Positions 7,741-14,717 of a stretch of 17,691 nucleotides of DNA are shown one piece after another. The number at the start of each line of letters is the position of its first letter. Position 1 is the stretch's first letter. The stretch covers positions 1 through 17,691 of the forward strand of contig JAFGET010000177.1 of assembly GCA_016931435.1 (NCBI GenBank). The letters are read 5' to 3'. Made by a program: the position numbers and the translations under genes. The notes below the pieces were generated by a model that had not been told where the DNA came from, did no database searches, and saw nothing but the letters and a program-made list of their open reading frames with translations. The DNA is from Candidatus Omnitrophota bacterium. GTDB lineage: Bacteria > Omnitrophota > Gorgyraeia > Gygaellales > Profunditerraquicolaceae.

Positions 7741-8388
7741 ATGGAAAAGATCATTCTTGTCGGAGGCGGAGGCCATTGCCGCGTAGTCATTGAAACGATA
7801 TTAAAGCAGAAAAAATACCGTATAGCAGGTATCATTGACCTCCCGGATAAAATAGGCGAAGAAGTATTGTCTTTGCCGGTAATAGGCTGCGATAAAGACC
7901 TGGGTAATTTTTTTAAAAAAGGGATAAAGAATTGCTTTATAAGTTTAGGAAGCGTAGGCGATCCCGCACTAAGGATAAAGTTGGCATTGCGGGTAAAAAG
8001 AATAGGTTATTGCCTGCCCAATATTATTCATCCGGATAGCTCTGTTTCCGGTTACGCAAGCCTTGGGGAAGGCGTTTATATCGGATGTAACGCCGCGGTA
8101 AATCCGGGTGCGGTCATAGGAGACAATTGTATTATTAATACCGGGGCTATCGTCGAACATGATTGCAAGCTTGGGGATTTCGTGCATATCGCCTCCGGTG
8201 CTGTTTTAAGCGGAGGCGTTACGGTCGGCAAAAATTCTCATATCGGCACAGGCTCATGCGTAATAGGCTACCTTAAGATAGGCCAAGATACTGTAATCGG
8301 GGCAGGCAGCGTAGTGGTAAAAAGTATCGGCGATAAAAGCGTTGCTTTCGGAACCCCCTGCAGGAGGATCAGAAAAAATGCCCGCTAA
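7741..8388 (+). CDS. legH: LegH/NeuD/PglD-family N-acetyltransferase with left-handed beta-helix
   Basis: The 215-residue protein has an N-terminal Rossmann-like domain opening with VGGGGHCRVV, followed by imperfect hexapeptide repeats (about residues 95-205) forming a left-handed beta-helix. H140 in IVEHDCKLGD matches the catalytic histidine of PglD-type acetyltransferases. In the legionaminic pathway this enzyme uses acetyl-CoA to acetylate the 4-amino group made by LegC. A NeuD-type sialic acid O-acetyltransferase is the alternative, but position between legC/ptmE and legI favours LegH. It begins 2 bases after ptmE, and its last codons contain the ribosome site for legI, overlapping that gene by 11 bases. 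Confidence 0.88.
   Translation: MEKIILVGGGGHCRVVIETILKQKKYRIAGIIDLPDKIGEEVLSLPVIGCDKDLGNFFKKGIKNCFISLGSVGDPALRIKLALRVKRIGYCLPNIIHPDSSVSGYASLGEGVYIGCNAAVNPGAVIGDNCIINTGAIVEHDCKLGDFVHIASGAVLSGGVTVGKNSHIGTGSCVIGYLKIGQDTVIGAGSVVVKSIGDKSVAFGTPCRRIRKNAR
8362..8367 (+). promoter_or_regulatory. Ribosome-binding site for legI, inside legH
   Basis: A perfect AGGAGG lies 10 bases before the ATG at 8378. It decides that start over the upstream in-frame ATG at 8342, which has no site and would add 12 residues not expected in the NeuB family. Confidence 0.8.
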
Positions 8389-9382
8389 AGTCTTTATCAT
8401 AGCCGAAGCAGGAGTCAATCATAACGGTTCGCTTGCGCTTGCAAAAAAGATGATCGATGAAGCGGCCTTGGCCGGGATAGATGCGGTTAAATTCCAGACT
8501 TACAATACGGAGGATTTTATCTGCCGCAAAGCGCCTTTAGCCGGTTATCAGCGTATCGCCTCTTTAGCAGGAAATCAGTATGAAATGCTTCAAAGCCTAA
8601 GGTTAGATGAAAAGGCGCATAAAGAGTTATTCGCTTATTGCCGGCGTAAGAAGGTCATCTTTTTATCTTCTGCTTTTGATCTTGGGAGCCTGGAGTTTCT
8701 CTTTCGTTTAGGATTGAAGATTTTTAAAATACCTTCGGGCGAGCTGACTAATCTTGTTTATTTGAGAAAAGCCGGTTCATTCAAAAAGCCGTTGATCGTC
8801 TCAAGCGGTATGGCATACCTGGCTGAAGTCAGGGATGCCTTGCGGATTTTAGTAAAGGCGGGTGCCAGGAAAAAAGATATCACGGTCATGCATTGTAATA
8901 CCGAATATCCTACGCCCATGAAAGATGTCAATCTTAAGGCCATGCTTACTATTAAACAAAAGTTAAAAGTAGAGGTCGGTTATTCCGACCATACCCTGGG
9001 CATAGAGGCGTCTCTTGCTGCGGTTGCCTTGGGGGCAAAAGTCATCGAGAAACACTTTACTTTGGATAAGGATATGGCAGGTCCTGACCATAAAGCGAGC
9101 CTTGAGCCGGATGAATTATTCGCAATGGTAGAATCAGTCCGCAATATTGAAAAAGCGATGGGTGACGGCATTAAAAAGCCTTCTCTTTCCGAAAGAAAGA
9201 ATATCAGGGTATCCAGAAAGAGCATTGTGGCATCCAGCTTTATCAGGAAAGGGCAGGCCTTTTGCCTTGGAAACCTGGCAGTGAAAAGGCCCGGTTCCGG
9301 GGTAAGCCCGATGCGCTGGGATGAGGTAATCGGCCGTATTGCCAAGAAAGATTTCCATATTGACGAACCGGTCACCCTGTAA
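8378..9382 (+). CDS. legI: LegI, N,N'-diacetyllegionaminate synthase (NeuB family)
   Basis: The 334-residue protein has the NeuB layout: a TIM-barrel phosphoenolpyruvate-condensing domain (about 1-260) opening with IIAEAGVNHNGS, then a C-terminal antifreeze-like SAF domain (about 275-334). Likely metal-binding histidines H205 (YSDHTLG) and H226 (EKHFTLDK) are 21 residues apart, as in NeuB. The enzyme condenses 2,4-diacetamido-2,4,6-trideoxymannose with phosphoenolpyruvate to give N,N'-diacetyllegionaminic acid. NeuB, LegI and PseI are close relatives. Legionaminate is chosen because legB, legC, legH and a hydrolysing epimerase surround it, and no PseB, PseG or PseH is present. The start is fixed by an AGGAGG inside legH. 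Confidence 0.92.
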   Translation: MPAKVFIIAEAGVNHNGSLALAKKMIDEAALAGIDAVKFQTYNTEDFICRKAPLAGYQRIASLAGNQYEMLQSLRLDEKAHKELFAYCRRKKVIFLSSAFDLGSLEFLFRLGLKIFKIPSGELTNLVYLRKAGSFKKPLIVSSGMAYLAEVRDALRILVKAGARKKDITVMHCNTEYPTPMKDVNLKAMLTIKQKLKVEVGYSDHTLGIEASLAAVALGAKVIEKHFTLDKDMAGPDHKASLEPDELFAMVESVRNIEKAMGDGIKKPSLSERKNIRVSRKSIVASSFIRKGQAFCLGNLAVKRPGSGVSPMRWDEVIGRIAKKDFHIDEPVTL

Positions 9383-9385
9383 TGC

Positions 9386-9392
9386 AAAGGAG
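9386..9392 (+). promoter_or_regulatory. Ribosome-binding site for the methyltransferase gene
   Basis: AAAGGAG lies 4 bases before the ATG at 9397. It favours that start over the in-frame ATG at 9382, which overlaps the legI stop by one base and has no site of its own. Confidence 0.6.
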
Positions 9393-9396
9393 AATC

Positions 9397-10095
9397 ATGG
9401 ATATAAAAAGAAGCGAGTGGCAGAAAAGTTATTTACGCTGCGAAAATTTTATTTTTTATCCTAAAGAGGAATGCGTGAAGTTTTTAAACAGGTTTGTCCG
9501 TAAAAAAAGCGGAATAAATAAATTCAAGGATTCGATGGATTTTTCAAAGAGAGTCCGCGGGCTTGATTTTGGATGCGGCATCGGCAGGTTGACCATATTG
9601 ATGAAGGAATTCGGCATCGACAGCTACGGCATAGATATTTCCGCGCACGCCATTTCAACAGCCAAAAAGCTATCCAGGCACTTCGGATATAAAGGCATGG
9701 AAAAGAAGTTTAGCTTGATGCGCGGGCAGCATATAGATTATCCAGACGGCTATTTTGATCTTACGATCGCAGAGAGCGTTTTAGACAGTATGCCGTTTAA
9801 AATGGCGCAAGGATTGATGCGCGAGATCGTCCGGGTGACAAAAAATATTTTTTTCATGAGCCTGATCAGCGGAGATGACGCGAATCATTACCGGGAGTTT
9901 TCCGGAGAAGAAGTAGTAAAGGCCCGGCACGAAAGCGGGACCGTACAATGTTATTACAATATGGAAAAGATCAACGCCTTGATAAAAGACACCGATTTTA
10001 AACTTATTTGGGGGCAACTCAGCGTAATGGAGGGGCTGCTCTCTCGTTATAAATACAGCCGTTATTACCTGGTATTGAAGAAAGGCGATAGATAA
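9397..10095 (+). CDS. SAM-dependent class I methyltransferase, possibly nonulosonate-modifying
   Basis: The 232-residue protein has a class I methyltransferase fold. Motif I is LDFGCGIGR with G59-C-G61-I-G63 (numbered from 9397), followed by an acidic motif II region (SYGIDIS) and a DLTIAESVLDSMPF stretch at motif IV. The longer form from 9382 adds five residues (MQRRI). The acceptor cannot be read from sequence. Context gives a specific idea: in Campylobacter the ptmH methyltransferase lies beside the legionaminate synthase gene and helps make N-methylacetimidoyl legionaminic acid. Here too the methyltransferase directly follows legI. That homology has not been tested, so this is inference; an O-methyltransferase for another sugar of the glycan is the alternative. 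Confidence 0.85.
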   Translation: MDIKRSEWQKSYLRCENFIFYPKEECVKFLNRFVRKKSGINKFKDSMDFSKRVRGLDFGCGIGRLTILMKEFGIDSYGIDISAHAISTAKKLSRHFGYKGMEKKFSLMRGQHIDYPDGYFDLTIAESVLDSMPFKMAQGLMREIVRVTKNIFFMSLISGDDANHYREFSGEEVVKARHESGTVQCYYNMEKINALIKDTDFKLIWGQLSVMEGLLSRYKYSRYYLVLKKGDR

Positions 10096-10097
10096 CT

Positions 10098-11027
10098 ATG
10101 CCGAATTTGTTGATTACAGGCGTGACCGGTTTTTTAGGCAGTGTTTTAGCCGAGCGCCTGCTGGGCTCAGGCTTTAAGGTGATCGGAGTCGACAGGAGAG
10201 AGAAGGGTTTTTTAAGCCCTCGGGTGTTCGGCCATAAAGATTTTTCTTTTTTTAAGGTCGATATAAACCGCAAGGGAAGGCTTTCCGCTTGCCTGCGCCA
10301 AAATAAGATCAAGGCGATTTTTCATTTAGCCAGCCGTCAACCGTCTTCGCGGGAAATTTCCTATGAAGATTATTATAACGGAAATGTTTTATCTGCTTTT
10401 AATGTAGCACGCGCGGCAGGTGAAAACAGGGTTGAGCTGCTCGTATTTACTTCGACAGTTTCCGTTTATGGCTCTTTGCCTGGAGGGGGCGCTATTGATA
10501 TCGGCACGCATCCTGAGCCCCTGAATTATTACGGACTTTCTAAATACATGGCGGAGAAGATTCTGGAGATAGGATTAAACGGCACGCAGGCAAAATTGGC
10601 GATCGTAAGGTTTTCTTCATTATACGGCAAGAACCATTTGGGAGGACTTGTCCATACTTTTTATCAATCAGCTATCAGGAACGAACCGATCAATGTATTC
10701 AGTATGGGGCGAAGATACAAGAACCTGCTGCATGTTTACGATGCCGGGGCCATTTTAGAAAGGATATTTAAAAACCGTCGTAAGCTTTCCAGGAGGGAAT
10801 TATTTTTGGCCGGCAGCAGGAATTCTCTGAAGATGAAAGATATCGCTTTACTGCTGAAGGGTCTTACCGGTTCGCAGTCACCCGTTATCCTCGACAGCCG
10901 CGGTGCTCCTTATGACCACGATATCCTGCTGGATATTTCTAGGGCAAAAAGGGTCCTGGGGTTTAAGCCGATGTCCATAGAGGAAGGGTTGAGATTGTAC
11001 GTTAAGGAGATGCGCAATGAAATATAA
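10098..11027 (+). CDS. NAD-dependent epimerase/dehydratase (extended SDR family)
   Basis: The 309-residue protein is an extended short-chain dehydrogenase acting on nucleotide sugars. It has the dinucleotide motif G8-V-T-G11-F-L-G14 and the catalytic Y145-x3-K149 pair in the YYGLSKYMAEK stretch. The active-site segment reads FTSTVSVYG. It lacks the acidic residue of the TSE motif seen in LegB, which points to an epimerase, reductase or oxidase rather than a 4,6-dehydratase. Substrate is not identifiable. It is directly followed, with 11 bases of overlap, by an aminotransferase, so the pair may oxidise and then aminate one sugar. No clear ribosome site precedes the ATG, which is 2 bases after the methyltransferase stop. 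Confidence 0.88.
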   Translation: MPNLLITGVTGFLGSVLAERLLGSGFKVIGVDRREKGFLSPRVFGHKDFSFFKVDINRKGRLSACLRQNKIKAIFHLASRQPSSREISYEDYYNGNVLSAFNVARAAGENRVELLVFTSTVSVYGSLPGGGAIDIGTHPEPLNYYGLSKYMAEKILEIGLNGTQAKLAIVRFSSLYGKNHLGGLVHTFYQSAIRNEPINVFSMGRRYKNLLHVYDAGAILERIFKNRRKLSRRELFLAGSRNSLKMKDIALLLKGLTGSQSPVILDSRGAPYDHDILLDISRAKRVLGFKPMSIEEGLRLYVKEMRNEI

Positions 11028-12150
11028 TACCGCATTGCCGTATTTTCCGCGGGAGGACATAAGACCAATACTCAGAGATATAGGGCGCATCTTATCGGGT
11101 TCAGGGGTCATGACCATGGGGGAAAACGTCCGGCTCCTGGAGTCAGGGTTTTCAAGATACACGAAAGCAAAGTATGCCGTTGCCACCAGCTCCTGCACCG
11201 CCGGTTTAGAAGCCGTCCTTGAGTCTATCGCGCTTAAAAAAGGCGATGAAGTGATAGTACCCGTTGAGACTTTTATTGCTACCGGTTCAAGCGTGATAAA
11301 AAGCGGCGGTAAGCTCGTATTCTGCCAGATCGACGAGAATTATCTGTTGGACTTTACGGATCTGAAAAACAGGATCACCTCCCGTACCAAAGCCGTGATC
11401 ATTGTGCATTTTGCGGGATTGATCCATCCTCAGATATTTAAGATAAGGGCATACCTTAAAAAACAGGGGATTCATCTTATTGAAGACGTTGCGCACGCCC
11501 CCGGTGCCAGGGTCGGCAATATTTATGCCGGTAACATCGGGGAGGCCGGATGTTTTTCTTTATACTCGACCAAGATCATTACTTGCGGAGAAGGAGGGAT
11601 GATCACCACGAGTAATCCCAGGATTTTTGATTTAATAAGTAGTTTGCGTAATCGCGGCCTGGATTGTAGCGCCAAAACCGAGATCTATTCTAACCTTGGC
11701 ACCAACCGTAGGTTAAGCGAAATACAGGCGATATTAGGGGTTTATCAGCTGCGCCGCCTGGAGGAATTTGTGCTATATCGCAACCGTCTCGCAGGCATTT
11801 ACAGGCAAAGACTCGCTCCCTTGAAAGAAAAAGGGGTTATCGCTTTTCAGGAATATCCCTCTTCTATAAGGCACGCTTACTGGAGGTTTGTCATCCGGTT
11901 GAAGAATAGGACGTTATCAAGGGAAAAACTCAGAAGTAAACTCATGTCTTTTGGCATTAAGATCGATTGGCCTTATCAACCGCTTTTACATTTGCAGCCG
12001 GTTTTCAGGAAGCTTTACGGAATAAGGCCGGGGAGTTTCAAAAGATCGGAAGAATTAGCGGATTCTCATTTTTGCTTACCCATGCACATGGGTATTAAAG
12101 AAAAAGATGCGCTTTTTATTACCGATAAAATAATCAGGTCCGTAAGATGA
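11017..12150 (+). CDS. DegT/DnrJ/EryC1-family PLP sugar aminotransferase
   Basis: The 377-residue protein is a second sugar aminotransferase, distinct from LegC. The PLP lysine K186 is present in SLYSTKIITCGEGG, so it should transaminate a keto sugar, forming an amino sugar in the cytoplasm. The N-terminal part includes the GLEAVLESI and GDEVIVPVETFIATG stretches typical of this fold. An AAGGAG (11004-11009) lies 7 bases before the ATG, within the end of the preceding SDR gene. Substrate position (C3 or C4) cannot be told by eye. With the upstream SDR and the downstream WbqC-like gene it forms a tight sub-block that may make a separate amino sugar or act on the nonulosonate precursor. Confidence 0.9.
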   Translation: MKYNTALPYFPREDIRPILRDIGRILSGSGVMTMGENVRLLESGFSRYTKAKYAVATSSCTAGLEAVLESIALKKGDEVIVPVETFIATGSSVIKSGGKLVFCQIDENYLLDFTDLKNRITSRTKAVIIVHFAGLIHPQIFKIRAYLKKQGIHLIEDVAHAPGARVGNIYAGNIGEAGCFSLYSTKIITCGEGGMITTSNPRIFDLISSLRNRGLDCSAKTEIYSNLGTNRRLSEIQAILGVYQLRRLEEFVLYRNRLAGIYRQRLAPLKEKGVIAFQEYPSSIRHAYWRFVIRLKNRTLSREKLRSKLMSFGIKIDWPYQPLLHLQPVFRKLYGIRPGSFKRSEELADSHFCLPMHMGIKEKDALFITDKIIRSVR

Positions 12151-12848
12151 TCGGTATCCATCAATCGCAGTTTTTACCATGGGTCCCGTATTTTTATAAA
12201 ATAGCGAAAAGCGATCCTTTCGTCATACTTGACGATGTGCAATTTCAGAAGAACGGGGTGCAGAACCGCAATAAGATCAAGACCCCGCAGCAGGATAAGT
12301 GGATAACCGTGCCGGTCAGTTATGATTTCGGTGACCCCATAAATAAAGTCAGGATAACGGATAACTTTGCCTGCGTAAGACTACTTAAGACTATCGAGAT
12401 GAATTATAAAAAAAGCGTATTTTTTAAAGATATTTTTCCGTCACTAGAAAAAATATTCTTAAGGGAAAGGGATACCCTCTACAGCCTAAATTCCGAATTG
12501 TTGGATTTTATTATGCAGAAGTTAGGCTTTGAAACCGCAATAGTTTATTCCAGTGATTTGAAATTAACGGCTAAAAAGGATGAGTTGGTGATCGAGATTA
12601 TTAAGGCGCGGCATGAGAATGAATATTTAAGCGGAAAGGGCGCCCTGGGGTATATGGATCTTGAGAAATTCAAAAAAGAAGGCATAAGCGTTTATACTTA
12701 TGATTTTCAATACAGCCGATACCCTCAGCTTTGGGGCAAGGAGTCAGGTTTTATCCCGGAGTTGTCCGTTATCGATCTTCTTTTCAACGGGCTCGATCAG
12801 GCCAAAGATTATATTTTAAAAAACGGATCGATTACGAAAATAACATAG
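12147..12848 (+). CDS. WbqC-like family protein
   Basis: The 233-residue protein matches what I know of the WbqC family from O-antigen clusters: an N-terminal IHQSQFLPWVPYFYKIA stretch (H5, Q6), then FVILDDVQF, an NRNKIK element, and WITVPV. The biochemical role of the family is not established to my knowledge. Members often sit next to sugar aminotransferases, which invites the idea that they act on the amino sugar product, but this is not proved. No signal peptide or membrane segment is visible, so it is probably cytoplasmic. Its ATG overlaps the aminotransferase TGA by 4 bases, so the two proteins are probably made together. Confidence 0.87.
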   Translation: MIGIHQSQFLPWVPYFYKIAKSDPFVILDDVQFQKNGVQNRNKIKTPQQDKWITVPVSYDFGDPINKVRITDNFACVRLLKTIEMNYKKSVFFKDIFPSLEKIFLRERDTLYSLNSELLDFIMQKLGFETAIVYSSDLKLTAKKDELVIEIIKARHENEYLSGKGALGYMDLEKFKKEGISVYTYDFQYSRYPQLWGKESGFIPELSVIDLLFNGLDQAKDYILKNGSITKIT

Positions 12849-12855
12849 AAAAGCT

Positions 12856-14025
12856 ATGAAGAAAAAAATATTGGCGATTACGGGGATACGTTCGGAATAC
12901 GATATACTTTATCCGGTGATCAAGGACTTAGACAGCGACGCAAGGTTTGACTTGAGGCTGGCTGTCTGCGGCACGCACCTTTCTGCCTGGCATGGCTATA
13001 CCGCCTCCAAGGTAGAGTCGGATGGGTTTAATATAACCGAAAGGATAGCTTATCTTTCCATGTCCGATAAAGAGATACAGAGAAGTAAGGGGGTAAGTAT
13101 CCTTGTGGATTCATTAGCTAAGGCAGTGAAGCGGCAGAGGCCGGATATCCTCCTTGTGGTAGGCGACAGGGAGGAGAGTATTGCCGCGGCAATAGTCTGT
13201 AATTACATGAATGTGCTTTTTGCCCATATCGGCGGAGGCGATACTGTCTTTGGCAATGCCGATGACCCCATACGTTTTGCAGCCAGCAAGCTGGCGCATA
13301 TCCATCTGGCTACCAGCCGAAAATCCGCCGAAAACCTTCTTAATATAGGCGAAGAAAAATTCCGGGTCTTTAACGTAGGCAATCCCGGGCTTGATAATAT
13401 CCGGATGACCCCTGTTATATGCCGCCGCGAATTATCCCGGATGATAGGCTTTGACATAAGTGGCAGCGATTACCTGGTGTTCATTAAGCATCCACTGTCT
13501 TCTGAGGTCGGCAGTGCTTATTCCCAGATGGATATCTCTTTGCGGGCACTCAAAAAATTTTGCCTGGAGAACGGATTAAAGACCGTCGCCAGCTACCCAA
13601 ACAGCGACCCGGGTTCTCCGGATATGCTCAAGGTGATCAAGCGCTACGGCAAGGAATCTTTTATCAGGTTTTATAAGACCATGCCCAGAGATATATTTGT
13701 GAATTTGATGCGCAATGCCCTTGCTTTAGCGGGGAATTCCAGCATGGGTATCCTGGAGGCTCCTTTTTATAAACTGCCTGTGGTCAATATCGGCAACAGG
13801 CAGAAGGGGCGTTTTCATTGCGGGAACGTGGAGTTTAGCGGTTATGATATCAAAGCGATAAAAAAGGCCTTGCGCCGGGCTTGCTTCGATAGGAAATACA
13901 GGAAAAGAGTGTTTTCCTTGAAAAATCCTTTTGGTGGCGGCAGAAGCGCGCAGAAAATAAAGGATATTCTTGCGGCGATAGACCCAAAAGATAAAAAGTG
14001 GTTGGTAAAACACAAGATGTGTTAA
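12856..14025 (+). CDS. legG: LegG, hydrolysing nucleotide-sugar 2-epimerase (NeuC family)
   Basis: The 389-residue protein has the UDP-GlcNAc 2-epimerase fold of the NeuC group. Visible signatures include TGIRSEYD near the N-terminus, VVGDREESIAAAI, the H124-I-G-G-G-D129 loop, GNPGLDNI and GNSSMGILEAP. In the pathway it hydrolyses the nucleotide and inverts C2 of the diacetamido-trideoxyglucose product of LegH, releasing 2,4-diacetamido-2,4,6-trideoxymannose for LegI. NeuC itself acts on UDP-GlcNAc. The legB/legC/legH neighbours favour LegG, equivalent to Campylobacter PtmD. In this window it is split from legI by four other genes. It starts 7 bases after the WbqC stop without a strong ribosome site. 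Confidence 0.91.
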   Translation: MKKKILAITGIRSEYDILYPVIKDLDSDARFDLRLAVCGTHLSAWHGYTASKVESDGFNITERIAYLSMSDKEIQRSKGVSILVDSLAKAVKRQRPDILLVVGDREESIAAAIVCNYMNVLFAHIGGGDTVFGNADDPIRFAASKLAHIHLATSRKSAENLLNIGEEKFRVFNVGNPGLDNIRMTPVICRRELSRMIGFDISGSDYLVFIKHPLSSEVGSAYSQMDISLRALKKFCLENGLKTVASYPNSDPGSPDMLKVIKRYGKESFIRFYKTMPRDIFVNLMRNALALAGNSSMGILEAPFYKLPVVNIGNRQKGRFHCGNVEFSGYDIKAIKKALRRACFDRKYRKRVFSLKNPFGGGRSAQKIKDILAAIDPKDKKWLVKHKMC

Positions 14026-14029
14026 GGAG
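14024..14029 (+). promoter_or_regulatory. Ribosome-binding site for the PIG-L deacetylase gene
   Basis: AAGGAG overlaps the legG stop codon and lies 4 bases before the ATG at 14034. It supports that start, giving an N-terminus MNILVIAPHPDDE, over the in-frame ATG at 13998 inside legG. Confidence 0.75.
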
Positions 14030-14033
14030 AAAT

Positions 14034-14702
14034 ATGAATATACTAGTAATTGCTCCTCATCCCGATGACGAAACCTTGGGTTGCGGCGGGACTATCCTAA
14101 AATATAAAGATAAAGGGCATCGGCTATACTGGCTTATTCTTACCAGGATGTCTGAAAGCGTTGGTTTTTCTGCTGCGGCAATTCGGCGCAGAAGAAGGCA
14201 GATCAGAAGCGTATCAAGGGCTTACGGATTTCGCAAGATTTATGAGCTGGATTTTGAAGCTACCCGATTGGATGAATACCCTTTAGCCGGTGTCGTTAGA
14301 AAAATAAGCGAGGTAGTCAATGAAGTGGAGCCGGCAATAGTTTTTCTGCCTAACCGAAGCGATATCCATTCCGACCATCGCCAGGCTTTTTCCGCGGGGA
14401 TAAGCTGCACGAAATCGTTCCGTTACCCTTTTATAAAGAAAATCTTGATGTATGAGGTTCCCTCGGAAACGGATGCTGTTCCGGCAGCGAATAAAAAGGG
14501 GTTCTGCCCTAACGCTTTTGTCGATATCTCCAGCTATATGAAGAAGAAGATCTCCATAATGAAAATTTACAAAGGAGAATTACAAAAGCGCCCCTTGCCG
14601 CGCAGCGCCAGGGCAATAGAGGCATTAGCGGCGTTACGGGGGGCTGTTGTCGGTTGTGATTTTGCGGAATCTTTTACGGTTATCCGTGATCTGATGCTGT
14701 AG
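14034..14702 (+). CDS. PIG-L (LmbE) family N-deacetylase
   Basis: The 222-residue protein has the PIG-L/LmbE zinc deacetylase signature A-P-H9-P-D-D12-E13 at the N-terminus and a second histidine motif H112-S-D-H115. H9, D12 and H115 are the likely zinc ligands. Family members remove acetyl groups from N-acetylglucosamine-type sugars, as in GPI-anchor, mycothiol and bacillithiol synthesis. Placed between legG and the ptmF-like gene, it may expose an amine on a legionaminate precursor or on another amino sugar of the glycan, for later re-acylation or amidination. That substrate is inferred only. No signal peptide is seen, so it is likely cytoplasmic. Confidence 0.9.
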   Translation: MNILVIAPHPDDETLGCGGTILKYKDKGHRLYWLILTRMSESVGFSAAAIRRRRRQIRSVSRAYGFRKIYELDFEATRLDEYPLAGVVRKISEVVNEVEPAIVFLPNRSDIHSDHRQAFSAGISCTKSFRYPFIKKILMYEVPSETDAVPAANKKGFCPNAFVDISSYMKKKISIMKIYKGELQKRPLPRSARAIEALAALRGAVVGCDFAESFTVIRDLML

Positions 14703-14717
14703 TTTCAAGAGGAGAGC

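Noticed and set aside
8342..8377. Longer start for legI
   Set aside because: It is inside legH without a ribosome site; AGGAGG at 8362 points to 8378.
13998..14033. Longer start for the PIG-L deacetylase
   Set aside because: It overlaps the end of legG and has no ribosome site; the AAGGAG at 14024 supports 14034, giving the standard N-terminus.
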